64,000 nucleotides of DNA from Dyadobacter arcticus (GTDB taxonomy: Bacteria; Bacteroidota; Bacteroidia; Cytophagales; Spirosomataceae): the NCBI RefSeq assembly GCF_011762185.1, contig NZ_JAASQJ010000001.1:1-64000 (forward strand). Reading direction: 5' to 3'. The position numbers and the translations under genes are program-made. The notes beneath the pieces were generated by a model, which ran no database searches, was not told the DNA's origin, and saw only the letters and a list, made by a program, of their open reading frames with translations. Position 1 is the stretch's first letter; every line of letters begins with the position of its first letter. Below, in pieces: positions 18,482 to 28,350 of the stretch.

Positions 18482-19822
18482 TCACCTGTGCATCAGCCAG
18501 CTCTCCGGATTCAGTCGGGATGTGTTTTTCCAGATCTGGAATTGTAATTCGGAAGTACCATCGCTGTCGGTAGCTACCCTTCCAATATTTTCCCTGGCTT
18601 TTACTTTCTGCCCTGCCCGAACGGAAACGCCGTTCATCTTTGCATAAATGGTCATATAATTACCATGCTGGATTGCAACGACATTGCCCATTCCTGGCAT
18701 TTCGGTCACATCCAGCACGACGCCGTCGTAAACCGAGCGAACTGGTTCTCCCGCCGTTGTTTGAATGTCCACACCAAGATTATCAATCATTACCCCTTTT
18801 AATACAGCATGTGGCCGTTGCCCGAAATGGCCGGACACAAAACCCTTTACGGGCCAGGGCAAACGTGCTTGTGAGGCTGTAAATGAAGATGCCAATGTAG
18901 TTTCCTCCTCGCTCATACCGCTCGAAATGACAGGCTCTTCCTCTTCTTTGGGCTGTTCAACTACCGCTGCTTCCCCCTTTTTTTCTCTTTCCGCATTTTC
19001 ACGGGCAAGTCTTTCCCGTTCTGCTTTTCTTCTCGCCTCGCGCTCCTCCCGTTCTTTCCGCTCGCGTTCGAGGCGTTCGCGTTTTTCGCGTTCGGCAATG
19101 CGGCGGATATTGGCTTCCAGTAAGTCGGTAGCCCGTTTGTTTTCAGCGATTTGGTTTCGGAGCTCAACTTCTTTTTGAGAAAGCTCCTGGATTACCTCGT
19201 TTTGCTTGGTCTTAAGTCCTTCCAATTTGGTATTTTCCGAAAGCCGGGTGTTCAATACGGTTTTTTGCTGGCTTTTCTTGCTGGTAATGCGTTGACGTTC
19301 AGCTGCAACCTGCTTCTGCAAAACTTCTATTTCTTCCACCTGGTCCTCACGGGCATCGGTATACTGTTTCAAATATTTATACCTTAACACAAGCTGGTTG
19401 AATGTGCCGGCCGAGAAAAGGAAAACCAATTGATTGAAGTAGGTATTCCTTTTGGAGGCCTCGTAGATCATATGGCCGTACTCCTTTTTAAGCTTGTTCA
19501 AACTGCTATCGAGGGTTTGCCGCTTCTTTTCGAGTACCCTCAATTCCTTGTCCAACAATTCAAGATCATCAGAAAGCAAGTCTATTTGCTTTTTGTAGGT
19601 GTTGATCTGCTGATTAAGTGCTTTTAGCTGGCCAAGATTGACATTTTTCTGGGATGATGTCTGTTTCAGAATGTTCTGTATTTCCCGGATTTTGCTCTGG
19701 TTTTCATTTTTTTCACGTTCCAATTGCTCACGCGTTTTCTGCGCGAATGCACCTGCACACGCACAAAAAAGTAATGTTAGAACTAAAAATAGATGACGGA
19801 AACCGGGGGTAAGAAAGGGCAT
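18482..19822 (-). CDS. envC: EnvC-like murein hydrolase activator, M23/LytM domain
   Basis: A 446-residue periplasmic protein that regulates cell-wall amidases at division. The signal peptide runs from MPFLTPGFRHLFLVLTLLFC to AGAFAQ. A long coiled coil occupies about residues 30-240, followed by an extremely charged R/E/K stretch and the C-terminal LytM domain (~320-446). The zinc-ligand positions of active M23 peptidases look degenerate: the expected HxH is YAKMNG/LQFQIW, with Q in place of H. It therefore probably activates amidases rather than cutting itself, as E. coli EnvC does. A TTG at 19843 opens the frame, but the ATG at 19822 gives the proper signal peptide. Confidence 0.88.
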   Translation of the reverse strand: MPFLTPGFRHLFLVLTLLFCACAGAFAQKTREQLEREKNENQSKIREIQNILKQTSSQKNVNLGQLKALNQQINTYKKQIDLLSDDLELLDKELRVLEKKRQTLDSSLNKLKKEYGHMIYEASKRNTYFNQLVFLFSAGTFNQLVLRYKYLKQYTDAREDQVEEIEVLQKQVAAERQRITSKKSQQKTVLNTRLSENTKLEGLKTKQNEVIQELSQKEVELRNQIAENKRATDLLEANIRRIAEREKRERLERERKEREEREARRKAERERLARENAEREKKGEAAVVEQPKEEEEPVISSGMSEEETTLASSFTASQARLPWPVKGFVSGHFGQRPHAVLKGVMIDNLGVDIQTTAGEPVRSVYDGVVLDVTEMPGMGNVVAIQHGNYMTIYAKMNGVSVRAGQKVKARENIGRVATDSDGTSELQFQIWKNTSRLNPESWLMHR

Positions 19823-19886
19823 ATTATTGATTCTTGCGGCCAAAACAGAACTTAAAGGCGGGCAAAGTTAAGCAGACTTTCTGTAT

Positions 19887-20762
19887 TTACCTTTTACGCT
19901 TGTAGCCCGAAGGTACTTTAAACGGAAAACCAGGACTCTGATTTACCAGCTCCACTTTGCTGTGTTTGATCCGCATATTAGTCTCTTTGATCTGCTGATC
20001 TTTTGCCGACTTTACATTAAGGTTGATGATACTGGTAAAAGGGAAAAGAAAGGAATTGACATCTTTAAAATCCTCATAATCCAGCGTGAATGTATTCTGA
20101 GTCGGTACCTCAATCGCTTTGAGGCGGGATAACTTCAAGTTGCTTTCACTGATGTAGTTATCTACTTCCAATCGTTCTTTGATTTGCTTGAGAATGTAAA
20201 ATTCATTCTGTTTGATAAATCGGCTGTCCGGCTGTTGGCCAAACGGAAGGTTACCGATAATCACGGATTGAAGAAGAGCAAAATTGAGGTCAAAATTGTA
20301 TTGTTTGCTTAATTGCTGATAACTGAATACAAAATAATCGCGGTGAATTTTGTCCATAAAAACAATGGAATCCCGCGTGATAATCCCTCGGGCTACTTCT
20401 AATCCAACTCCCGTCACAGAAATCCAGATCAGGCTATCTTTTTTTATACGAATATTGACATTCGTATTATCGAAGTCCTGCGATTTGCTCTTGAAAGATA
20501 CTTTTGATTTGGCAACCAGGTAATCAAATGCTATTTCCTTGATCTTAACCGCCTCGACGTTTTCGAGAGAAGCAACCGCAGCGGAATCCTTTGTCTCAGG
20601 GGTAGCAACCGCAACAGAATCTTTAATTTCTGGCGCTGTAATTACAATTGTTGAATCGGTAGTGGAATTTTTCGCAAGACTTTTTGCAGAACGTTGTTTA
20701 TGACAGGCCGTAAACCACATGAAACAAATGGTTACCAGTCCGATCGTAAGTTTATTGCTCAT
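19887..20762 (-). CDS. DUF4292 lipoprotein
   Basis: A 291-residue predicted lipoprotein: MSNKLTIGLVTICFMWFTAC places the acylated Cys at residue 20. A low-complexity T/V/A-rich linker (~25-65) precedes the DUF4292 domain, recognisable by LVAKSKVSFKSKSQDFDN and WISVTGVGLEVARGIITRDS. The fold resembles LolA/LolB-type lipoprotein carriers, and the linker repeats ATPETKDSAAVAS-like units. The ATG at 20762 overlaps the end of the upstream TPR gene by 11 nt; a GTG at 20771 is less likely. The TPR gene/DUF4292 order is probably an operon. The following envC-like gene starts 64 nt downstream. Confidence 0.8.
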   Translation of the reverse strand: MSNKLTIGLVTICFMWFTACHKQRSAKSLAKNSTTDSTIVITAPEIKDSVAVATPETKDSAAVASLENVEAVKIKEIAFDYLVAKSKVSFKSKSQDFDNTNVNIRIKKDSLIWISVTGVGLEVARGIITRDSIVFMDKIHRDYFVFSYQQLSKQYNFDLNFALLQSVIIGNLPFGQQPDSRFIKQNEFYILKQIKERLEVDNYISESNLKLSRLKAIEVPTQNTFTLDYEDFKDVNSFLFPFTSIINLNVKSAKDQQIKETNMRIKHSKVELVNQSPGFPFKVPSGYKRKR

Positions 20763-22497
20763 GTAATGCACCCGTTGCTATTTTTTTGTCAAGAAGTTCA
20801 GTGGTCTCTCCCATTCTTTTGGCCTTTTTCCATTGCGCCACCGCATTTTCGCGTTCGCCCAATTTGAAAAGCACGTCCCCATAATGTTCAACAATCGTGC
20901 CACTCACACCAGTGCTGTCCAACATTGCCTTCTCAAGAAACTCCTTGGCTTTTTTGTAATCTTTCCGAATGTACAATACCCATGCGTGGGTATCCAGGTA
21001 GGTTGGGTTATTCTGGTGCTGCTGAACCAGCCTCTCCGACATTTTCAGCGCCAGGTCCAGCTTTTCTTTCCGAAGCGATAGGAAATAGCTGTAATTGTTT
21101 AAAACGTGGTCATTGTCCGGATTAGCCTTGAGGGCAAGTTCGTAGGCAGTATCTGATTTTTGATTTTCACCCAAGGCATTATAAGCATCTCCGAGTTGTG
21201 TATTGATAAATGCAATCAGGTCCGGTTTGTCGCCACTTAATTTAAGACCCTCTTCCAGGGACGAAATGGCTTCTTTATACCCCTTTTTCATCAAATGAGA
21301 CTCGCCGTTTGACAACCAGAACAACCCCTGGTTCGGAAACAATTCCAGCGCTTTTTCGGAGTGGACCAGCAAGCTATCCACCTGGTTAAGATCACGGTCT
21401 AGCTGTAAAATTGCGCCCCAAACCTGGAAAACGGATCCGTCAATGCGCGAAGCTTTCACATACATATCCCTGGCTTCCGCTTTTTTATCCTGACGCACCA
21501 GCAAATCCGCATAAATCACATTAGCGCGGGCTTCATTGGGATGCGTTTCGTAAAGCTGCTTGGCTAAAACGACCGCTTCACTAATTTCAGCCTCCGTTTT
21601 CAACATAGTAAGATACCCAGTTAAAACCCTGATTTTTGGGTCGGCATCCAAATTTGGATTACCAAAAACAAGCTTTAATTCCTGATTGCACTTTTGCACA
21701 TCGCCGTTGCGACGGTAAATGTCAGCCAGCAATACATGTGCTTGTGCTTCATCCGGGTTTATTTTAAGCGCTTCTTCCAAGGGTATAATCGCTTCGGCAA
21801 CACGATCATTGGCGATTAGTAACTCTGCCATTTCCACGCGGTAACTCACTTCCGTTGGCTCAGCTACAATCAGTTTTTTTGCCTCGACAAGTGCTTTGTC
21901 AAGATTATTTTGCCTTAGATAAAGCTGTTGTTTCTGGTGGGTGATTTCTTCGGTGATACCCATCGCTTTTTCCAGCCCATCATAAGTTTCAATGGCCTTG
22001 TCGAATTGATCATTGAATACATACACTGCTGCTAATTCAACCGCATACTGGATGTTTTCGGGATTTTTAGCGACCAGGGTCTGATAGATTTGTGCAGCCT
22101 CGGAATATTTACGGCGCTTTGCGTACAACTCAGCGAGCTGCTGCGCGTAAAAGATATTTCCCTTGTCAAGGTCAAATGCTTTTTTGGAGGAATTCATCGC
22201 GTCATCAAACTTTTCCAGTTTGATCAGGGCCGTCGCAACGAGATAGTGACTAGCGGCATCCTGGGTATTTTTTTGAACCAGCTTTTCGAAAACAGGAAGT
22301 GCGCGGTCCGGCTCATCCTTCATCAAGAACTTCATTCCCTCTGCAACCAAAGTCTCTTCCTCCAACCTGAAACCCGTATTCTGAGACTTTTCTGGCTCCT
22401 TTTCATGTTCTTTGGCTCTACGTTGCGCATTGACCGCTGCGAAGGAAGTCGCAATCAGGTAAAAAAGAAGGGTTAGTTTTAAGTATCCGGTCCTCAT
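20752..22497 (-). CDS. secreted TPR repeat protein
   Basis: A 581-residue exported protein with signal peptide MRTGYLKLTLLFYLIATSFAAVNAQ. The rest is a continuous array of about 13 tetratricopeptide repeats, with clear units such as AASHYLVATALIKLEKFDDAMNSSKKAFDLD and ISSLEEGLKLSGDKPDL. TPR arrays scaffold protein complexes; the close coupling with a DUF4292 lipoprotein suggests an outer-membrane-associated assembly, which is inference. The gene overlaps the DUF4292 start by 11 nt, indicating translational coupling. A TAACTTTG box lies 57 nt upstream. Confidence 0.85.
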   Translation of the reverse strand: MRTGYLKLTLLFYLIATSFAAVNAQRRAKEHEKEPEKSQNTGFRLEEETLVAEGMKFLMKDEPDRALPVFEKLVQKNTQDAASHYLVATALIKLEKFDDAMNSSKKAFDLDKGNIFYAQQLAELYAKRRKYSEAAQIYQTLVAKNPENIQYAVELAAVYVFNDQFDKAIETYDGLEKAMGITEEITHQKQQLYLRQNNLDKALVEAKKLIVAEPTEVSYRVEMAELLIANDRVAEAIIPLEEALKINPDEAQAHVLLADIYRRNGDVQKCNQELKLVFGNPNLDADPKIRVLTGYLTMLKTEAEISEAVVLAKQLYETHPNEARANVIYADLLVRQDKKAEARDMYVKASRIDGSVFQVWGAILQLDRDLNQVDSLLVHSEKALELFPNQGLFWLSNGESHLMKKGYKEAISSLEEGLKLSGDKPDLIAFINTQLGDAYNALGENQKSDTAYELALKANPDNDHVLNNYSYFLSLRKEKLDLALKMSERLVQQHQNNPTYLDTHAWVLYIRKDYKKAKEFLEKAMLDSTGVSGTIVEHYGDVLFKLGERENAVAQWKKAKRMGETTELLDKKIATGALHEQ

Positions 22498-22553
22498 ATT
22501 TTAATCATTTGGCATCAGATCATAAGAAGTGACCGGATATATCGTGTAATTAA

Positions 22554-22561
22554 CAAAGTTA
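22554..22561 (-). promoter_or_regulatory. -7 promoter element for the TPR/DUF4292 operon
   Basis: The minus strand reads TAACTTTG, an exact TAnnTTTG match, 57 nt before the start codon. No TTTG is found at the -33 position. Confidence 0.45.
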
Positions 22562-22645
22562 CCAATTTTTGTCTGTAAGATCTTTCCAAATCAATACACA
22601 GATAAGACTAGTAACGTGGAAATCAAAATATTCTTACAATAATGT

Positions 22646-25075
22646 TTAATTGACTAAATACGACGATTTTCCAAACCCGGGAAGACCGTATGTGCTCAGG
22701 ACTTCCGCTCTGATTTCCACATTGGTAGCCGCATCCGAATTAAAATAAGTCAGTTTAGCTTTACCGTTTCTATCTGTTCTTAACATAGGCGCCCAAAAAA
22801 TAGTTGAGCGATAATCAGGCAATGCGCTTATTGTGTTGCTTACTTCATAAGTTGGGGAGTAAAAATCTCGGGCGACATTGAAACCTGGTATTTTGGATAC
22901 TAAGACGCCCGGTACAATATCTTGCGAATAGTCATAATTCTCATTACCTCTTTTGGTCAGGACTGAAATTACACCGTTGCCGCCTCTGCTTCCAAAAATA
23001 GCCGCACCCGGACCTTTCAATACATCAACCGACTCTATATCATTTACATTCAGAGAAGTAATGAAGTCCTTGTCGACAGGCATTCCATCCAGGACAAATA
23101 GCGGCTCTCCCAAATTACCGCGAATGGAAACAGAAGCATTCATCCCCGAACCACTAACCCGCACACCTGCCACGCGCCCTGCCAGCAAATCTAAAACGCT
23201 CATGCTCCCAGCAGCCATTTGAGGGGTTATTTTCACAGTAGCGTCCGCAGACGAATATAATTTTCTTGAATCTCTCGGCACATTCTTTTTCGCCTTAATG
23301 GTCACTTCCTTTAATAACCGCTCCCGGCTTTCCCTGATCCGCCTCGTAATTTCCTGATCCTGAGCAGCCCTCTTGAGATATTCATCCAATTTCTGTACAT
23401 CAATTGTAATGGGATAATAGGGAATCTTCACAATCGCCATGGGCGGCGACATGAATGGCGTGAGTTTAAAAGAAAGATTTTGATTGCCTCTTTTATTCAT
23501 TCCCTGTAACCTTAATTTCAGAGAATCGGCAAATACGAGGTTATAGATTGCAAACCGCCCGTTTGCTCCACTTTCGGCCGTCATAAAAGTGCTGAGACTG
23601 TCACTGCTCAAATATACCGACAGCAGGATCTTGTCCTGGACTTTTTTATTGTTACGGGTCACTTCACCTTCCAATGTAATACCTTGTTCTACGAAGCGTT
23701 TTGGCGCGGGAAGTGAATCTTGCAACACGTCATTCCAACGAAAACGGCTCCATCCCTGGGTCATCATCAGGTAATCCATGTGAATTTTCCGCTCCGACTT
23801 TTCCGGATCAAAATAATAGGCAGGTTGTTCTATGAAACCTTTCAGATCAGAAGATAGCAGCAGATAGGAAACAATATTCTGGTCAAAAGGCTGCTGCAAA
23901 ATCTGCCCTGCATCGGTAACAGCCACCGAAAGGCTGGTTTCCACCGGTTTTCCCGCCGAATCGCTAACGGTTATTTCCACCTCTGATTTTTCGCGGGGCT
24001 TATAAGTGGTTTTCGATGGATTGATTTTGACCTGCAATGATCTTCCATGATTGATGAAAACCAACCTTTCGCAAACCGGTTTATTTTCATCATTAAAGAG
24101 GGTCAAGTGCGTAATTCCATCGGGTAGCTCTGTGGTGGGCAGGTTCATCATTAGCCCTTTATTTGCAATTTTACCTTTGGCCACAAATGCAATAACGCCT
24201 CTTGAATGTGCCACAATATGCACAGGTACTTCTATCTTATCCGGAATTTTTGCGTAAGCTATAATCCTCATTTTAAGTGGATTGGATAAATTGTCCACGA
24301 TCATGGTATAGCCATTTTCCTTTATCTCAGGGAATTTAAGCGGGACTAAGCCATTTTTTGTCTTCAAAAATGCAGAATAGGTTTCTCCAGGCTTGGCTTC
24401 GAACTGGAAACGCCCCATGCCAAGGTGCCCATTCCTGAAAGATGCCACGGTATCCTTGCTTTGATTAAGCACAAAACCATTTACATCTTGCCCAAGACCG
24501 CGACCATCCACCGCTTTGAAAGCGATTCGGGTACTAATTCCTGCAACCAACTCGCCACCTTCCGGGAAGAACTGCAAATCTGTTTTGTCAGGAATCGCTG
24601 TTGGAACATGCTCATCTTGTCCAAAAACATAAATATCCTTGTGGAAAAAGAAATCTTCGGTGAAGTTGCGCATCCAGTTAGTGTAAGCGCGGATGGTGTA
24701 GGATCCATTGGGGATGGAATCGGTGAGTATCAGGTCTCCGTGTCCGATCCCGCCATCAAGCCTAACCTGTTTCAAAGCGAAATTTTTACCAGTTCTGTGT
24801 TCGATCAGGTCTACATATAATAAGTTGCTGGCGCTATCTGCCCAATGTACCGAGCCTTCAGCAAGGTAAGCTTTAAACCATAAGGTATCTCCCGTGACAT
24901 AATAAGGTTTGTCCAGGTGGAGATATGCTTTTTCGATTGGAAGTACTTGCCTGTATTCCAGCAGCTTTGTTGATACATATTGGGTGAAATCCGTTTCAGA
25001 AGATTGGATTGCGGCTGTGAGAAGGACGAATGAGGTAATTGTCAGGAGTCGTAAGAATTTTTTCGTGCATGGCAT
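22646..25075 (-). CDS. MG2-domain protein with TonB-receptor plug but no barrel
   Basis: An 809-residue exported protein (signal MPCTKKFLRLLTITSFVLLTAAIQ). The N-terminal region resembles alpha-2-macroglobulin MG2 domains (AYLHLDKPYYVTGDTLWFKAYL). Several further beta domains follow to ~590. Residues ~600-715 form a TonB-dependent-receptor plug (RVAGVRVSGSGMNASVSIRGN, LFVLDGMPVD, IESVDVLKGPGAAIFGSRG). The frame then ends after only ~95 residues, far too few for a 22-strand barrel. This MG2-plus-plug form is a known recurring Bacteroidota architecture and is not a truncation artefact: the C-terminus ends cleanly. Role unknown. The APC permease gene ends 31 nt upstream on the same strand. Confidence 0.85.
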   Translation of the reverse strand: MPCTKKFLRLLTITSFVLLTAAIQSSETDFTQYVSTKLLEYRQVLPIEKAYLHLDKPYYVTGDTLWFKAYLAEGSVHWADSASNLLYVDLIEHRTGKNFALKQVRLDGGIGHGDLILTDSIPNGSYTIRAYTNWMRNFTEDFFFHKDIYVFGQDEHVPTAIPDKTDLQFFPEGGELVAGISTRIAFKAVDGRGLGQDVNGFVLNQSKDTVASFRNGHLGMGRFQFEAKPGETYSAFLKTKNGLVPLKFPEIKENGYTMIVDNLSNPLKMRIIAYAKIPDKIEVPVHIVAHSRGVIAFVAKGKIANKGLMMNLPTTELPDGITHLTLFNDENKPVCERLVFINHGRSLQVKINPSKTTYKPREKSEVEITVSDSAGKPVETSLSVAVTDAGQILQQPFDQNIVSYLLLSSDLKGFIEQPAYYFDPEKSERKIHMDYLMMTQGWSRFRWNDVLQDSLPAPKRFVEQGITLEGEVTRNNKKVQDKILLSVYLSSDSLSTFMTAESGANGRFAIYNLVFADSLKLRLQGMNKRGNQNLSFKLTPFMSPPMAIVKIPYYPITIDVQKLDEYLKRAAQDQEITRRIRESRERLLKEVTIKAKKNVPRDSRKLYSSADATVKITPQMAAGSMSVLDLLAGRVAGVRVSGSGMNASVSIRGNLGEPLFVLDGMPVDKDFITSLNVNDIESVDVLKGPGAAIFGSRGGNGVISVLTKRGNENYDYSQDIVPGVLVSKIPGFNVARDFYSPTYEVSNTISALPDYRSTIFWAPMLRTDRNGKAKLTYFNSDAATNVEIRAEVLSTYGLPGFGKSSYLVN

Positions 25076-25106
25076 ATGGCTAAGTTTAGGTGATGAACAG
25101 GTTTGC

Positions 25107-26441
25107 TCATTGGTTAAAACGCCGGACTAGCAAAAAGACGGGATAACTAATGATCATAAACAACAAAGCAAATTTACTACTTGGCAAATCCTGAATAACG
25201 GCACTGACAAGAAATGCCAGGGAAAGTATCAGCATTAGAATGGGCAAAAATGGGTATGCAGGGACCTTCCAGGGTCGTGGCAGGAGCGGCTCGTTTTTCC
25301 TGAGCGCCAATAAGGATGCGAAACCGGAAGTGTAACCCAGCACAAAAAAGAACGTCGCAATGTCCGATAGCTTTTCGCAGGCATCTTTCCCAATCAATAT
25401 CAACATGACAGCAACTCCGGCCGTAATCAGCATGGCTACTGCGGGCGTACCTCCTTTATTCACCCGGATACCGGCCTTGAGAAACAATCCATCACGGCTC
25501 ATCGAATACAAAACTCTTGGATTGAAGAGCAATTGTGCATTAACGATGCCGAGTATGGAGATCATCAGAAACAGCGTCACAATTTTACCCGAACCTTCTC
25601 CGAAAATGAGACGGATCGCATCTGCTGCCGCCAGTTTAGACTGCGATAACTCATTCATCGGCAGAATGTGCAGAATGGCCAGATTGCAGAGCAGATAAAT
25701 AGCAATGATCAGCAAAACACCTCCAATCATGGATTTTGGCAGGTTTTTAGTAGGATCACGGTCTTCTTCGGAGAAATAAGCAGCGGTATGCCAGCCGTCG
25801 TAGGTGTAAAAAATGGCTTGTAGCGAAAAAATCACAGGGGCTATCCAGCTTCCGGTTTCAATGATCTTGCTGGTGGTAGATGTTGCTTGCGCCGCGGTTA
25901 CTTCATCTCCATATATATAACAGATTGCCACAAAAAGAAACAAACCGATTCCTTTTAAAACACTCATCACATTCTGGAAAGTACTCGCAAGTGCCAGCCC
26001 GATCCAATGTATCCCAGTCAGTATCACCAGAATAGCCGCTGCTACGTAAGGTTCATAGCCGACAAAAGAAGGGATAAGCAATGCCAGATATTCGCTCATC
26101 GTATAAACGCCAAAACCGAGTGCCGAGCAAGTGCCCAGCCAGCTATTGATTCCCACCACAAATCCCGCATAATTACCAAAGGCTCTTTGTGCATAAATGT
26201 ACCAGGCACCTGCTTTCGGCATCGAAGTTCCCAGCTCAATGGTGCAAAGCGTCCCCAAAAACGCATACAGACTTACGGCCACCCACAACGTCATAATCAG
26301 CCAGGGCTCTCCCAATTGGGCTGCAATCGGTCCGGGTTTTCTTAAAATTCCGGTTCCAATCGTGCCTCCAATGGTTACGGCTATGCCAAAGCCGACGCCC
26401 AGGATTTTAAAAAGTTCGTTGCGTGTAGAGGGTTGTTCCAT
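25107..26441 (-). CDS. APC-family amino acid permease
   Basis: A 444-residue inner-membrane transporter with about 12 hydrophobic segments, of the amino acid-polyamine-organocation superfamily. The first helix region GVGFGIAVTIGGTIGTGILRKPGPIA contains the unwound G-rich motif (GTIGTG) that binds the substrate amino group, and IFYTYDGWHTAAYFSEE matches TM6. Further landmarks include PKAGAWYIYAQRAFG. The substrate cannot be fixed, though an amino acid is most likely. The gene runs into the plug-only gene 31 nt downstream. Upstream it is divergent from the histidine kinase gene with about 100 nt between starts. Confidence 0.9.
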   Translation of the reverse strand: MEQPSTRNELFKILGVGFGIAVTIGGTIGTGILRKPGPIAAQLGEPWLIMTLWVAVSLYAFLGTLCTIELGTSMPKAGAWYIYAQRAFGNYAGFVVGINSWLGTCSALGFGVYTMSEYLALLIPSFVGYEPYVAAAILVILTGIHWIGLALASTFQNVMSVLKGIGLFLFVAICYIYGDEVTAAQATSTTSKIIETGSWIAPVIFSLQAIFYTYDGWHTAAYFSEEDRDPTKNLPKSMIGGVLLIIAIYLLCNLAILHILPMNELSQSKLAAADAIRLIFGEGSGKIVTLFLMISILGIVNAQLLFNPRVLYSMSRDGLFLKAGIRVNKGGTPAVAMLITAGVAVMLILIGKDACEKLSDIATFFFVLGYTSGFASLLALRKNEPLLPRPWKVPAYPFLPILMLILSLAFLVSAVIQDLPSSKFALLFMIISYPVFLLVRRFNQ

Positions 26442-26545
26442 GCGGGAGTGAAAAAATGTGCTTTTCGAAAATAGGAAAACTTTTTCTTTTTGTAACTTCT
26501 ATATTCGTCGCGGTTATATTATCTAAAATTTTGTAAGGTCACAAG

Positions 26546-27658
26546 ATGTTTCAGGCAAAGAATCTTTGGGTAATTCATGTGCTGGGCTGGATATTGTTTA
26601 TCAGTCTGCCCCTCACAATCATGTCACGGGAGCCGACAGGGGATATGCAATTGGAATTGCTTACTTCCGGCTCATTCTGGCTGTTTTTCCTGATCTATTG
26701 CTTTGCTTTTTACTTCAACCTCCTGTTTCTTATTCCAAAATTGTTTTTGAAGCAGCGTTATCTGGTCTATACAGGCATATTTGTCGCAAGCTTTGTAATC
26801 ATTTACATTTCCCAACCCTTTGAAAGCCTGATCTTTCAAAAATTTCATCAGCAGAATGAGCAGTTCGGTCCGCGAATGAAAATGCCGCCAGGCCCGCCGC
26901 CGCCTGCACCATTTGGAGAGGAAAGGCCACCCATGCCCGGGCAGCCTGGAAGAGAATCCGCGATTACTGTCGATTTTGTCAGTCTGGTACTGTTTGTGGT
27001 GATATGGGTGGTGGGGATGGCCATTAGTTTTTCCAGGCAATGGCAGCTTTCAGAGAAAAAGGTAATCCTATCCGAAGCGGATAAAGCACAGGCAGAACTT
27101 TCGTTTTTCAAAGCCCAGATCAACCCGCATTTTCTTTTTAATACATTAAATAACATTTATTCACTGGCAATAAGCAGCAGTGAAAATACAGCCCCGAGCA
27201 TTCTGAAACTGTCCCAGCTCATGCGTTATATCACAGAAGAAGTGACTGAAAACTATGTGCCGCTGGCAGATGAAATTGGTTGTTTGAAAAATTACATTGA
27301 GCTGCAAAAATTAAGGCTTAATGCTAAAACACAGGTTGATTTTGGATTAACCGGTTCGATTATGAATGTTAAAATTGCGCCGCTCATATTCATGACTTTT
27401 GTTGAAAACGCATTCAAATTTGGGGTTAGCAGCCATCATGAGTCGAAGGTAGGAGTGAGGATCGATGTGTCAGGCAATGAGATATTATTTGTCTGTCGAA
27501 ACAAGGTTTTTGAACAAAAGGCGGATCAGGATCGGGTTGGTATCGGGATAGCCAATACCCGAAAACGATTGGAATTTTTATACCCTGAGCGATATTATCT
27601 GGACATTCAAAATGCAGACGGGATTTTTACGGTAACCTTGAAACTTACCATCGCATGA
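26546..27658 (+). CDS. LytS-type sensor histidine kinase
   Basis: Membrane sensor of the LytS/YehU class: four hydrophobic segments in residues ~1-165 form the sensing domain, with a proline-rich loop (MPPGPPPPAPFGEERPPMPG) between the third and fourth. A His_kinase domain follows with phosphoacceptor His195 in FKAQINPHFLFNTLNNI, then an HATPase region with the N box FVENAFKFGV and the G-box-like GIGIANTRKRL. The protein is 370 aa. Its stop overlaps the start of the response regulator gene (ATGA), so the two form one operon and a cognate pair. The signal sensed is unknown. Confidence 0.92.
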   Translation: MFQAKNLWVIHVLGWILFISLPLTIMSREPTGDMQLELLTSGSFWLFFLIYCFAFYFNLLFLIPKLFLKQRYLVYTGIFVASFVIIYISQPFESLIFQKFHQQNEQFGPRMKMPPGPPPPAPFGEERPPMPGQPGRESAITVDFVSLVLFVVIWVVGMAISFSRQWQLSEKKVILSEADKAQAELSFFKAQINPHFLFNTLNNIYSLAISSSENTAPSILKLSQLMRYITEEVTENYVPLADEIGCLKNYIELQKLRLNAKTQVDFGLTGSIMNVKIAPLIFMTFVENAFKFGVSSHHESKVGVRIDVSGNEILFVCRNKVFEQKADQDRVGIGIANTRKRLEFLYPERYYLDIQNADGIFTVTLKLTIA

Positions 27659-28350
27659 ACTGCATTGCCATTGACGACGAGCCACTTGCGCTTCAAATCC
27701 TCGAAAAATACATGAGCTCTTTTCCTTTATTAAATCTGGTCAAAACCTTTGATGATGCAGTTGAGGGAGCTGTTTTTTTAAGAAACAATAGCGTTGATCT
27801 GCTGTTCATCGATATCAATATGCCCGACTTATCCGGCCTTGATCTGGTATCGCAATTGGCACAAAAACCAATGGTGATTTTCACAACGGCTTATAAAAAT
27901 TTCGCCCATGAAGGCTTCGAATTGGAAGCCGTCGATTATTTGCTGAAACCCATCAGTTTCGAACGTTTTGAGAAGGCGGTCCATAAAGCATTGGATAGAT
28001 ATCAGTTCAAAAAAGCAAATCAGGAAGAGGTTAGCGGTTCGATTGTTGTCAGATCTGAATACAAAATGATCAAGGTCGCGCTCAACGACATTGAGTACAT
28101 TGAAGGAATGGAAGATTATATCAAAATCCATTTGCAAAGCACGCGTCACCCGGTTTTAACATTAATGTCTTTAAAAGGCATCCTTGAAATGCTGCCTGAA
28201 AATCAATTCAGCCGGATCCACAGAAGCTACATTGTGCCGGATATTTTCGTAAAATCCATTCAGAATAAGAAAGTTAAGCTGGTAACAGACATAGAACTGC
28301 CTGTCAGTGATAGTTATGTTGGTTTTATAGAAAGGTGGAAAAACCGCTGA
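27655..28350 (+). CDS. LytTR-family response regulator
   Basis: 231 residues: an N-terminal receiver domain with phosphoacceptor D53 (FIDINMPDLSG), the conserved T/K positions in IFTTAYKNFA and LLKPISFERF, then a C-terminal LytTR DNA-binding domain (~135-231; IEYIEGMEDYIKIHL and FSRIHRSYIVP). LytTR regulators bind direct-repeat promoters and often control envelope or surface polysaccharide genes. Translationally coupled to the kinase by an ATGA overlap. The downstream lipoprotein dioxygenase gene begins 123 nt further on the same strand and may or may not be part of the regulon. Confidence 0.93.
   Translation: MNCIAIDDEPLALQILEKYMSSFPLLNLVKTFDDAVEGAVFLRNNSVDLLFIDINMPDLSGLDLVSQLAQKPMVIFTTAYKNFAHEGFELEAVDYLLKPISFERFEKAVHKALDRYQFKKANQEEVSGSIVVRSEYKMIKVALNDIEYIEGMEDYIKIHLQSTRHPVLTLMSLKGILEMLPENQFSRIHRSYIVPDIFVKSIQNKKVKLVTDIELPVSDSYVGFIERWKNR

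Noticed and set aside
22646..22935. Missing barrel of the plug-domain protein as a truncation
   Set aside because: The frame ends cleanly and MG2-plug proteins without barrel recur in Bacteroidota.
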